From H17-190 sp034435615 (lineage in GTDB: Bacteria > Chloroflexota > Dehalococcoidia > SM23-28-2 > HRBIN24): 48,803 nt of DNA. This document shows, in pieces, positions 35,301 through 42,858 of this stretch (positions are counted from its first letter, which is position 1; the number at the start of each line of letters is the position of its first letter). The stretch covers positions 1-48,803 of the forward strand of contig DAOTWZ010000038.1 in the NCBI GenBank assembly GCA_034435615.1, given 5' to 3'. The position numbers and the translations under genes are program-made. The notes under the pieces are model-generated. The model ran no database searches. It was not told where the DNA came from and saw only the letters and a list, made by a program, of their open reading frames with translations.

Positions 35301-35919
35301 CCACGCTGTCGTCCGCTCCGGTCTGCGGGCCCTTCTCAACGCCGAGCCCGATCTCATAGTGGTCGGGGAGGCCTCCAGCGGGGGCGAGGCGGTGGAGAAG
35401 GCGCGCGCTCTCCTACCCGATGTGGTGGTAATGGATATCTCCATGCCCGATATGGACGGTCTGGAGGCGACGCGGCGCCTGCGGGACGAGGGTCTGGACT
35501 GCCCTGTGGTCATCCTCACCGTCCATGCCGATGACGAGTACCTGTTCCGCGCCCTGGAGGCCGGCGCCTCCGGGTACGTCCTCAAGAGCGCCACCGATAC
35601 CGACCTCCTGGAGGCGGTACGCATGGCCCACCGGGGAGAGGTCTTCCTCTACCCCACGGCTACCCGTCGTCTCCTGGAGCGCTTTCTCAAGGGAAAGCGC
35701 TCCCAGGCAGAACAGCTCGAGCCCCTGACGCCTCGCGAACGGGAGGTCCTACAGCGGACGGCGGAGGGCTACACCAACCAGGAGATCGCCCAGGAGCTCG
35801 GCATCAGCCCCAAGACGGTGGATACCTACCGGCAGCGCATCATGGAGAAACTGGGCCTCCAGAAGCGCTCCGAGCTGGTCCGCTACGCGCTGCGCCACGG
35901 CCTCCTGCGGGCCGAGTGA
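35260..35919 (+). CDS. NarL/FixJ-family response regulator
   Basis: 219 residues from GTG 35260, with ATG 35266 and 35272 as alternatives. The receiver domain starts MKVRVLLADDHAVVRSGLRA, carries the phospho-acceptor D59 in VVVMDISMPDMDG, and ends with GYVLKSATDTDLL. The LuxR-type HTH is LTPREREVLQRTAEGYTNQE to SPKTVDTYRQRIMEKLGLQK. The coupled upstream kinase is its obvious partner. DosR and NarL of other bacteria belong to this class. Likely targets in the island are the divergent oxidase operon and nearby stress genes, but no shared binding site was proven. Confidence 0.95.
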   Translation: MSMPMKVRVLLADDHAVVRSGLRALLNAEPDLIVVGEASSGGEAVEKARALLPDVVVMDISMPDMDGLEATRRLRDEGLDCPVVILTVHADDEYLFRALEAGASGYVLKSATDTDLLEAVRMAHRGEVFLYPTATRRLLERFLKGKRSQAEQLEPLTPREREVLQRTAEGYTNQEIAQELGISPKTVDTYRQRIMEKLGLQKRSELVRYALRHGLLRAE

Positions 35920-36224
35920 GGAGGCCCCCGCATACGTCACTCTATCGGATGGCTGAGCGCCGCCCGACTCCTCTTCACGATTCTTCCTTGGGCCCGCGGG
36001 ACGGGGGGTGATGGATGCCAGGAGCCAGGCGGCTGTGGCAACAACGGCTTATCTCCCTCACAGCGAGAGACTGTCCCGAACTCAGGGCTCGAGGGCGGTT
36101 CCAGTTCCCCGGCCATGGCGATGGGCCGCCCCGGCCGGCGGGCCCGCGGTTCTCCCCTCGCGGTCCCAGCCGGTCAGAGCAGGTCGCCAGTCGTACATGT
36201 GGCACTCGCCGGCGGGAGCGGCGC

Positions 36225-36254
36225 TTGACCGTCTAGCTCGGGACCACACAAAAT
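36225..36254 (+). promoter_or_regulatory. Possible sigma-70 promoter for the thioesterase gene
   Basis: TTGACC (36225-36230) and CAAAAT (36249-36254) are separated by 18 bases. They match five and four of six consensus positions. A start near 36261 would place the tandem 19-bp repeats in the 5' leader. Confidence 0.35.
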
Positions 36255-36276
36255 TAAGCTCAGCCCGCCGGGGCCG

Positions 36277-36314
36277 GTCGCCAAAGGCCTTTAAAGTCGC
36301 CAAAGGCCCTTAAA
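36277..36314 (+). repeat. Two adjacent 19-bp direct repeats upstream of the thioesterase
   Basis: GTCGCCAAAGGCCTTTAAA (36277-36295) is followed directly by GTCGCCAAAGGCCCTTAAA (36296-36314), with one difference. The first copy contains the palindrome AAAGGCCTTT. The copies are tandem without spacers, and only two exist, so this is not a CRISPR array. It may be a regulator binding pair or a slippage duplication. Confidence 0.75.
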
Positions 36315-36351
36315 AAGGGTACGAACAGGGGCGCTTGACTGGGGGCATTCT

Positions 36352-36855
36352 GTGAACTCGCGACTACGGGAAATGCTGGAAGGGCTCAGCCCACAGGAAG
36401 AGGAGATAGCTCTCCATTTGATGGAGGCGTTGATCCGCAGCCGCGAGCCATCCCCGCGCTCTATGGGATTGGTCGGGGAGCTCACGGGAGCACGCGTGAT
36501 AGAAGAAGAGCTCGGCCGGGTGGTCTTTCGCTTTGATGTCCAGCCCTGGCTGTACAATCCCTATGGCGTACTGGCGGGCCCCGTCCTGTACACCGTCATC
36601 GACTACAGTATGGGGAGGGCGCTTAGGACACTGGCCCAGGAGGGAGAGCTGGCGGCCACCATTGAGCTGAAGACGAACTACCTGAAGGCGGTGCGGGAGG
36701 GCAGCCTCACCATCCGGACTTCGGTGCTCCACAAGGGGAGCGCCATCGCTGTGCTGGAGTCTCTCGTCACGGATGACGATGGCTTGCTGGTGGCCATCGC
36801 CATCGGTACCTTCCGCGTCCTGCCGCCAGCACGGGGACAGCTCTACGCTTCTTGA
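36352..36855 (+). CDS. PaaI-like hotdog-fold thioesterase
   Basis: 167 residues from GTG 36352 (GGGGG about five bases upstream). After a helical N terminus (LREMLEGLSPQEEEIALHLM), the hotdog core is seen: GRVVFRFDVQPWLYNPYGVL, AGPVLYTVIDYSMGRALRTL, AATIELKTNYLKAVREGSL, and VLHKGSAIAVLESLVTDDDG. The order matches PaaI/YbgC-like acyl-CoA thioesterases, with N-P-Y-G in the usual H-G/N-x-G region and D in TVIDYSMG as a likely catalytic acid. It would hydrolyse an acyl-CoA thioester in the cytoplasm; the acyl group is unknown. It converges on the second alcohol dehydrogenase. Confidence 0.8.
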   Translation: MNSRLREMLEGLSPQEEEIALHLMEALIRSREPSPRSMGLVGELTGARVIEEELGRVVFRFDVQPWLYNPYGVLAGPVLYTVIDYSMGRALRTLAQEGELAATIELKTNYLKAVREGSLTIRTSVLHKGSAIAVLESLVTDDDGLLVAIAIGTFRVLPPARGQLYAS

Positions 36856-37062
36856 GGATCTCCCGCTCGGAGAGGAAGGCGTAGCCGGCCGGGCCTCTGC
36901 CTTGATGGAGCACACCCCCGGCCGCCATAGGCAGACCGTCAACTTCCTCTCTTGTCCAGAGGAGGTAAGGTGCACGGCGGGCTCACTCGGTAGGGGGCCT
37001 CTCTAGTCAGAGGTGAGGCGGTAGAGCGAGGCCCCGTACCGTCGCCCGGCTGGCCTGTCGGC

Positions 37063-38160
37063 CTAGCCTCCCCACCAAGGCGCTGGAGGCCACGGGTCGG
37101 GCCCGAGGCAATAACAGCTCATCGAGCGGGCCAACGCCTTGCAGACGCCGCTGGAGCGGGCATCGGCAGCCAGGCGGTAGGCCTCGGCAAGCTGGGGAAA
37201 GTCGACTATGTGGCTGGCCAGTGGCCGCGGCTTCAGCTTTCTCGCCTCTATCAGCCTCAGTAGCTGGGGCGTGCTGTAGCCGTCCATCGTATGCGTGACG
37301 ATGGTGACGTCCCTCCGCCACAACCTCTCCAGCCCCAGACGGACCGCCCGACTGTGGCTGCCTATCGCGGCGACCCGGCCCCCCGGCCGTACGAGCCCGA
37401 CGCACAGCTCGAACGCCTCCGCCGAGCCCACCGCCTCCACAGCCAGGTCCACACCGTCGCCCGTCACCCCCGCGGCCGCCCGGCCGATGTCCTGTCGTCT
37501 CGGGTTGAGTACGTGATCAGCCCCCAGGTGAAGGGCCAAGTTGAGGCGGGCGTCGTCCACGTCGACGACGATAACCCTGTGCGCCCCCTGGAGACGCGCC
37601 AGCAGGAGAGTGGCGAGTCCCACGGGGCCCGCTCCTACGATGAGCACATCGTCCCCCGGTTGTAGACGGCCGCGCGCCAGAGCGCATTCGTAGGCGGTGG
37701 GCAACACCTCCGACAGGAACACCGCATCTACATCGTCCACGTGGTCCGGCAGCGGGTGGAGGCCCATGTCGGCGAAGGGTATGCGAGCGAACTCGGCATG
37801 GACGCCATCGATGACCCTCCCCAAGAGACGCCCCCCGCCGCCTCGGCACTGGCCATACATCTCCCGCCGGCAGGGCTCGCACTGGCCGCAGGCGCTCACG
37901 GCGGAGACGACGACCCGCTGCCCCGGCTGTACCCGCCGGACGGCGGGCCCCACCTCTTCGACGATTCCCACCGCTTCGTGCCCGAGTACGGTGCCGGGCA
38001 CGACCGACAAGTCGCCCCTGACTGCCGCCAGATCAGCGCTGCAGATGGCGACCATCGTCATGCGGACGATGGCATCCGTGGGGGACAGCAGCGTTGGAGC
38101 CGATACCTCTTCCATAATAAGACGCTCGTCCCCCGGCCCGTGATAGACCAGAGCCAGCAT
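37063..38160 (-). CDS. Zinc-dependent alcohol dehydrogenase, MDR family (paralog 2)
   Basis: 365 residues from ATG 38160. It is a close paralog of the gene at 27536-28576, with C40, G60-H61-E62, structural cysteines 91, 94, 97 and 105 (CGQCEPCRREMYGQC), and IVGAGPVGLATLLLA. The first-zinc motif reads CSADLA where the paralog has CGTDLH, so a histidine usually near the active site is alanine here; this may change substrate or proton relay. The C terminus is about 20 residues longer and rich in Pro and Trp. It is 97 bases downstream of the small zinc-ribbon gene on the same strand. Confidence 0.92.
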   Translation of the reverse strand: MLALVYHGPGDERLIMEEVSAPTLLSPTDAIVRMTMVAICSADLAAVRGDLSVVPGTVLGHEAVGIVEEVGPAVRRVQPGQRVVVSAVSACGQCEPCRREMYGQCRGGGGRLLGRVIDGVHAEFARIPFADMGLHPLPDHVDDVDAVFLSEVLPTAYECALARGRLQPGDDVLIVGAGPVGLATLLLARLQGAHRVIVVDVDDARLNLALHLGADHVLNPRRQDIGRAAAGVTGDGVDLAVEAVGSAEAFELCVGLVRPGGRVAAIGSHSRAVRLGLERLWRRDVTIVTHTMDGYSTPQLLRLIEARKLKPRPLASHIVDFPQLAEAYRLAADARSSGVCKALARSMSCYCLGPDPWPPAPWWGG

Positions 38161-38257
38161 GGCCCCTCGTCCCTCCTGCTCGCCACTCCCCGCGCTCCAT
38201 TTACATCGGGCCCCGTCTGGCCAGCGCCCGGGCCACTGAGCTTCCCGCCTCGACCCG

Positions 38258-38440
38258 TTAGGCGACCTTGGCCCTGGAAGCAGCCCTGCCACGGGCCTTT
38301 CGCCCACGCCTGAGCAAGGCCCGCTCCTCCGCGGGCGTCAGTATGTAACCGCATTGTATGCAGCTGATGTAGAGGCCGTAGATGTCCGATTCCAGATAGA
38401 GCTCGCCACCACACCTGGGACACCTGCGGTACTCGATCAT
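38258..38440 (-). CDS. Small zinc-ribbon protein
   Basis: 60 residues from ATG 38440, with GGAGG ten bases upstream. The sequence has two CxxC knuckles, CPRCGG at 7-12 and CIQCGY at 27-32, then a basic tail (RRGRKARGRAASRAKVA). This is a zinc-ribbon with a nucleic-acid-binding style tail. No specific function can be named. It is followed 97 bases later by the alcohol dehydrogenase on the same strand, and lies divergent to the flavin oxidoreductase gene. Confidence 0.8.
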   Translation of the reverse strand: MIEYRRCPRCGGELYLESDIYGLYISCIQCGYILTPAEERALLRRGRKARGRAASRAKVA

Positions 38441-38838
38441 CTCCGACCTCCGGCTGACTCGTTGTCCGAGTTTCCTTCCGTCCTCACCGTAGCCTGGACC
38501 GGCTCCGAGACGGGACAGCCCTTCGGCCCCCTTCTGCCGTTCCCTTCGTCACATCTCAACCGGGCCGTATGGCCCCGACCAGCGGCGGGTGGCGCCGGGG
38601 GCCGGGCTGGCGTAAGGTTTTTCCCTTCAGCATGTCGGGCCTTACCTGCTAGCGGCCCGTCCCTCTCTCTGCCTAGCCTCTCACCAGAGGGCCTGTATAC
38701 CGCGAACACGTCCCGGCCGGCTGCAGGCCCCCGCGCAGGCGTCAGGGCCCACGAAGGTCAGGGCGTGGAAAGGAGGCGGACTGGAAAGAGACCTGGACTA
38801 CCCGCACTGAGGCAATGCCAGAGAGGGAGGAAGAAATC
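38441..38838. other. Non-coding divergent region of 398 bases
   Basis: It separates the zinc-ribbon gene (minus) from the flavin oxidoreductase gene (plus). It contains GTAAGG (38612-38617) and CCTTAC (38640-38645), an inverted pair around TTTTTCCCTTCAGCATGTCG. The block TGGCGTAAGGTTTTTCCC (38608-38625) resembles one in the oxidase-kinase divergent region. No clean promoter pair is seen; this is a likely control region for both genes. Confidence 0.4.
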
Positions 38839-39912
38839 ATGGAATTCGGTATGCTCCATCTGTTCGAGCACCCGGCTGGACGGACCGAGAAACAGGTAGT
38901 GGATGAGCAGCTGGACATCATGGTCAGGGCCGAGGACTACGGGTTCGACTCGGTCTGGCCAGCGGAGCACCACTTCAGCGAGTACGGCTGGTGTGCCACC
39001 CCCGCCCTCACCCTCTCCTACGTCGCCGCTCGCACTCGCCGCCTGCGGCTGGGTACGGGCGTGGTGGTGTTGCCCTTCAATAACCCCATCAGGGTGGCAG
39101 AGGACTTCGCCTTTCTGGACCTGGCCTCCGGCGGCCGGGTGGAGCTGGGCCTGGGGCGCGGCTACCAGCCCCACGAGTTCCGCGGCTTCAACCTGGACCA
39201 GACCAGGTCCCGGGAGATGTTCAACGAGGGCGTAGAGATCATAGTCAAGGCCTGGACGGAGGAGCGCTTCAGCTTTCACGGGCAGTTCTACCAGGTGGAG
39301 GATCTCTCCGTCCGCCCCAAGCCCTTGCAGACGCCTCACCCGCCCATCTGGATGGCCGCTATCTCCAGGGAATCGTTCGCCCTCTGCGGCCGCTATGGCT
39401 TCAATCTGCTGATGGGGCTCGCCTTTGGCCTGCACGTGGACAAGGCGGCCCACGAGATCGAGAAGTGGCGGGAGGCCCTGCGAGAGCACGGCCGCGACCC
39501 GGCGCGCCACAAGGTAGGTATGCTCTGCATGACCTATGTGGCCGACACGACCCAGCAGGCGCTGGAGGACTTCGCCGAGCCGGTGTTGTGGTACTATCAC
39601 ACCATCGGCAAGTACGTGGCGCCGCCGCCCGGTCATCCGCCGGTCCCCGGGTACGAGGTCTATGCCCTCACGCGCGACTTCGTCAACTCCGCCACCTGGG
39701 AGGACCTGGTGGCCCGTGGCTCGGTGGTGGTGGGCAGCCCCGACCAGGTGGTGGACCGCATCGGCCAGATAGCCGAGAAGACCGGCCTCGACCTCTATCT
39801 GGCCTGGGTACGCATCGGCGGCCTGGCCCATGACAAGGTCATCAGGTGCATGGAACTGATGGCCTCTCGGGTCATCCCCCAGCTCAGGGGGATGGGAGTC
39901 GTCCGGGCCTAG
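38839..39912 (+). CDS. LLM-class flavin-dependent oxidoreductase
   Basis: 357 residues from ATG 38839, chosen over an in-frame ATG at 38815 because GGGAGG sits eight bases before it. It is a luciferase-like monooxygenase TIM barrel: VRAEDYGFDSVWPAEHHFSE, RRLRLGTGVVVLPFNNPIRV, VAEDFAFLDLASGGRVELGL, GRGYQPHEFRGF, PHPPIWMAAISRESF, and the C-terminal VVGSPDQVVDRI. AEHHF and GRGY are typical of the group. It uses reduced FMN or F420; which one is not readable. The substrate is unknown. It is followed 72 bases later by nnrS on the same strand. Confidence 0.92.
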   Translation: MEFGMLHLFEHPAGRTEKQVVDEQLDIMVRAEDYGFDSVWPAEHHFSEYGWCATPALTLSYVAARTRRLRLGTGVVVLPFNNPIRVAEDFAFLDLASGGRVELGLGRGYQPHEFRGFNLDQTRSREMFNEGVEIIVKAWTEERFSFHGQFYQVEDLSVRPKPLQTPHPPIWMAAISRESFALCGRYGFNLLMGLAFGLHVDKAAHEIEKWREALREHGRDPARHKVGMLCMTYVADTTQQALEDFAEPVLWYYHTIGKYVAPPPGHPPVPGYEVYALTRDFVNSATWEDLVARGSVVVGSPDQVVDRIGQIAEKTGLDLYLAWVRIGGLAHDKVIRCMELMASRVIPQLRGMGVVRA

Positions 39913-39984
39913 GCCGTTGCGGGCCGGCCAGGCCCCGGAGGGACGGGCACCCTGGCTGGCCTCGCTCACCTCGCCATAGGACGG

Positions 39985-41373
39985 GTGTCCGTCGCTGGCC
40001 CGTCCCCTTATACTGGGGGCGGGCCAGTGGCTACAGCTCCGAGACAACCGAGGGAAGAGGCGCCATTCCTGCACCTCCTCTTCGTGGGTGGCGCCCTCGG
40101 CCTGGCCCTGGCGGCCGGTTTCTCTCTGGGGGTGACGCTGGCGGCCGCCCGGGCGGCGGGGTCGTCCCTCGGCGACCGGTGGCCGGCCCTGGTCCAGGCT
40201 CACGGACACGTCCAGGTGGCGGGATGGGCCGGCCTCTTCGTCATGGGGATGGCCTACCGCCTGGCGTCTCGCTTCGCCGGAGCGACGCCGGTGCCCACCG
40301 TGCCCGTCCTGGCCTCCTTCGGAGCCACCTTCGCCGGCCTTATCATCCGCACGGCGAGCCAGCCCTTTCTGCCGGCGGAGGCTGCCCGTCTCCTGCTCCC
40401 CTTATCGGCGGGGCTGGGGCTGGTAGGGGGCGCCATCTTCGCCTTCGTGCTCCTGCCTCGCCTGCGGCGGGCCCTCCTGCAGGGAAGCGCCTTCGCCCCG
40501 TACATGACCGTCATGGTGCTGTGGCTCCTGCTGGCCAAAGGGCTGGCCCTGGCCTGGCTGTGGCGGTCCACCTGGGGGACTGTTGCCCTGGTCCCCTTCG
40601 ACCGGCAGCAGACCCTGTACGACCTGGAGCTGGTCGGCTTCGTCCTCTCGGCGGTGATAGGGGTCAGTCTGCGCAGCGTCGTCATCTTCTTCGGGCGTCA
40701 ACCGCCCCGGCCTCGCCTGGTCTGGTCCTTCTGGACGCTCCTGCAGCTCGGCCTCGCCATCTATGCTGTGGCCTCGGTCTGGGGAAGTTACCGTCCAGTG
40801 GCTGGCCTAGGGGAGGCCAAGGCCGCCGGACGCCTACTGATGGGGCTGGGGCTCATCGCTCCCGCGCTGTACAGCGCCTTCTGGCGCCCGCCGCTTCGCC
40901 TGCGCGCTTCCGCCCGGCGTCCCGGCACCCTGGTGCGGCTGGGCATGGCCTGGTTGGCCGCCGGCGGCCTGCTCATGGTGGCGGTAGCCGGGCAATCGCT
41001 GGTGCGGGGCGGGGCAGTGTCCTACAACCAGGTGGACGCTGTCCGTCATCTTCTGGCAGTAGGCACCGTCACCACCATGATCATCGGCATGGGCTATCTG
41101 GTGATGCCGGCCTTCGCCATGGCCCGCCAGACCGGCCTCCTTTATCGCGGGAGCCTGACGCTCGCCTTGCTGGCCCTCCCGACGGCCACGGCGCTACGGG
41201 TAGCCGGCGGATGGTCGCTGGGCCACCTGGCGATGGCCGACCATCTGACAGCCGGGGCCGGCATCCTGGCCTGGCTAGCCGTGGCTGCCTTCGCTCTCTC
41301 CCTGGCCCGTGCTCTGTGGCAGGCGAGGGAGACCGGGCCGCCGGCTGCCACGGCCTCCGTTCCCTCGGGATAG
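39985..41373 (+). CDS. nnrS: NnrS family membrane protein
   Basis: 462 residues, about twelve hydrophobic helices. VQAHGHVQVAGWAGLFVMGM is the NnrS signature with heme/copper-binding histidines, and DAVRHLLAVGTVTTMIIGMG is the second conserved block. NnrS is a heme- and copper-containing inner-membrane protein that protects against nitrosative stress in proteobacteria. Starts at GTG 39985 or GTG 40027 are both possible. It lies downstream of the flavin oxidoreductase on the same strand and converges on the cmr operon. Presence beside a terminal oxidase and a NarL-type system supports a nitric-oxide or low-oxygen theme. Confidence 0.88.
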   Translation: MSVAGPSPYTGGGPVATAPRQPREEAPFLHLLFVGGALGLALAAGFSLGVTLAAARAAGSSLGDRWPALVQAHGHVQVAGWAGLFVMGMAYRLASRFAGATPVPTVPVLASFGATFAGLIIRTASQPFLPAEAARLLLPLSAGLGLVGGAIFAFVLLPRLRRALLQGSAFAPYMTVMVLWLLLAKGLALAWLWRSTWGTVALVPFDRQQTLYDLELVGFVLSAVIGVSLRSVVIFFGRQPPRPRLVWSFWTLLQLGLAIYAVASVWGSYRPVAGLGEAKAAGRLLMGLGLIAPALYSAFWRPPLRLRASARRPGTLVRLGMAWLAAGGLLMVAVAGQSLVRGGAVSYNQVDAVRHLLAVGTVTTMIIGMGYLVMPAFAMARQTGLLYRGSLTLALLALPTATALRVAGGWSLGHLAMADHLTAGAGILAWLAVAAFALSLARALWQARETGPPAATASVPSG

Positions 41374-41516
41374 GCCGCTACAGAGGGCTGTCGTCCCTCG
41401 CCAGGGGAGAGCGCCACCTCAGGATAAGCCGCCCGATAAGTCCATTGCCCTCGCTCGTCGCCGCCCATTCCCGCTGCGCCGCTCGTGCTCAACTCTTAGT
41501 CTCAAAAATTTCTCGT

Positions 41517-42434
41517 TCAGGCCTCGAAGTATCCGTACCCTGCGCTGGTCTTAGCGCCCGCCCCAAGCTCTTTCAGGCCAGACCTGAGCCACTCTCCAGC
41601 CAGGTCGAGCAGCCTTCCAGTTTGAGGGTTAGGGTGCCCACGCCAGCCCACCGCGAAGCGGAACTCAGCGCCCGGCGCTACGGCGAGAAAATATACGGGT
41701 ACGGGACTCTGCCACGCGGTAGGGGCGTCGGGACCGCCATAATACTCCGGGTAATGTGGATTCATCACATCGATCTCGAGGTCGGGGAGGCGGGCCGGAA
41801 TCGCGTCGAAGAAGATCGCGCGGCCTGCCACTGCCGTCGTGCCGAAAATAGCGCGGAAGTCCGCCACCAGCCGCTTAACCTCTTCGGTCTGCTCACCATA
41901 CCAGGCCTCAAACCTTTTTCGCTCCTCGCTGTCCGGCCCGCCGTCGGCAGCGACTAGCACGGCGAGGTCCCTTAGGCTGTAAGCAGGCAGCCTTCGTGCC
42001 ACCTCCCACAGGGCCCAGGCCCGGGCGATCCCTTTCACGCTGTTGCCCGGAAGGATGGGGAAACCGTAACGGTGAAAGCTGAATCCGACCTCCAGCGTTC
42101 CCTTCCTGCCCAGCCCGGTGACAAAGCGCCAGGCGGTCTTCAGGGAAAAGAGCCGGGCCTGGGCAGCCTGGGCTGACCTCTCCCACCGGAGATTCCAAGC
42201 CTCAAGCAACTGCCTATCGGCTTGCGCCGCCGCCCGCTGGACCATTTGGAGCCCTTCTTTCTTGAGGGTGGGCTTCCTGGACCAGTCTGGCATGAAGCGG
42301 TCAAAGAGCAGGCCAGCGTTCTGGGGCCGGTTCGGGTCCAGAGCCCGGAATGCCCACTGGGTTCTCGGAGGCACGGGAGGCAGGTATTCTGTTGGCTGAG
42401 GCGGCTGTTTACCTCCCGGCGTCGGTCCGGCCAT
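41517..42434 (-). CDS. cmr6: Type III-B RAMP protein Cmr6
   Basis: 305 residues from ATG 42434 (AAGGAG nine bases upstream). It is a Cas7-like RAMP subunit at the head end of the Cmr filament. Visible marks are NAGLLFDRFM, FSFHRYGFPILPGNSVKGIA (the conserved P-G-S-x-K-G), GRAIFFDAIPA, and a C-terminal Gly-rich loop (LGAGAKTSAGYGYF). These match Cmr6. It overlaps cmr5 by 26 bases and is the last gene of the operon, 143 bases from the convergent nnrS. Confidence 0.93.
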   Translation of the reverse strand: MAGPTPGGKQPPQPTEYLPPVPPRTQWAFRALDPNRPQNAGLLFDRFMPDWSRKPTLKKEGLQMVQRAAAQADRQLLEAWNLRWERSAQAAQARLFSLKTAWRFVTGLGRKGTLEVGFSFHRYGFPILPGNSVKGIARAWALWEVARRLPAYSLRDLAVLVAADGGPDSEERKRFEAWYGEQTEEVKRLVADFRAIFGTTAVAGRAIFFDAIPARLPDLEIDVMNPHYPEYYGGPDAPTAWQSPVPVYFLAVAPGAEFRFAVGWRGHPNPQTGRLLDLAGEWLRSGLKELGAGAKTSAGYGYFEA

Positions 42435-42822
42435 CGTCGCGATCTCCTTTCGGTGACTCGGCTTCGGCGAAGCGCCTGAGCCAGACGAGAAAAGCGATGG
42501 CTTCGGCAGTGGCCCGGCGGTAACCATCGGTGTCCGCCGTCCCCGTGACCCACTGCAGCAGGTCCGGCTCGGAGAACCTCAGCCTTTGCCTGACCCAATC
42601 CGATACATGGCAGAACATGACCCTGTAATGCTCCTCGCTTTCGCTCTGTCCCTTGGCCCGCCAGAAGGCCAGGGTCTGACCCAGCCCGTTCGCCTGGATA
42701 TCCGCAGCGGCACCGCGTGCTAGCTGGTTATACTTTGCGGCGTACGCCTTGCCTTTGACTTCTATGACCCTCTCCCAGGCGGCTTTCGCCCTCTCCTGTT
42801 CCAGCGAACGCTGTCGGCTCAC
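42409..42822 (-). CDS. cmr5: Type III-B small subunit Cmr5
   Basis: 137 residues, mostly alpha-helical: LEQERAKAAWERVIEVKGK, YNQLARGAAADIQANGLGQ, TLAFWRAKGQSESEEHYRVM, AIAFLVWLRRFAEAE. The L-G-x-x-L-A-F-W segment is typical of Cmr5 (Cas11-type), which forms the inner helical filament contacting target RNA. It sits between cmr4 and cmr6 in the canonical order. Alternative assignments are unlikely given position. Confidence 0.93.
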   Translation of the reverse strand: MSRQRSLEQERAKAAWERVIEVKGKAYAAKYNQLARGAAADIQANGLGQTLAFWRAKGQSESEEHYRVMFCHVSDWVRQRLRFSEPDLLQWVTGTADTDGYRRATAEAIAFLVWLRRFAEAESPKGDRDDGRTDAGR

Positions 42823-42858
42823 GGGAATGCCTCCTGCTCGCTGCCCTTTGTGACGGGG

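Larger units (their letters stand above)
35920..36351. other. Non-coding stretch of 432 bases before the thioesterase gene
   Basis: No convincing gene is seen. Apart from the promoter-like pair at 36225-36254 and the tandem repeat at 36277-36314, described separately, the first 300 bases are GC-rich and without recognisable structure. GCGCTTGAC occurs twice (36221-36229 and 36331-36339). Confidence 0.5.

Noticed and set aside
36277..36314. CRISPR array candidate
   Set aside because: There are only two copies of 19 bp and no spacer between them. No other regularly spaced repeats were seen anywhere in the window.
38758..40209. A 483-codon open frame on the minus strand
   Set aside because: It is antisense to the flavin oxidoreductase gene and has no recognisable protein features.
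39846..41957. A 703-codon open frame on the plus strand overlapping nnrS and cmr6
   Set aside because: It runs in another frame of nnrS and antisense to cmr6; the product is Gly/Arg/Pro-rich without domains, whereas nnrS and cmr6 have clear family signatures.
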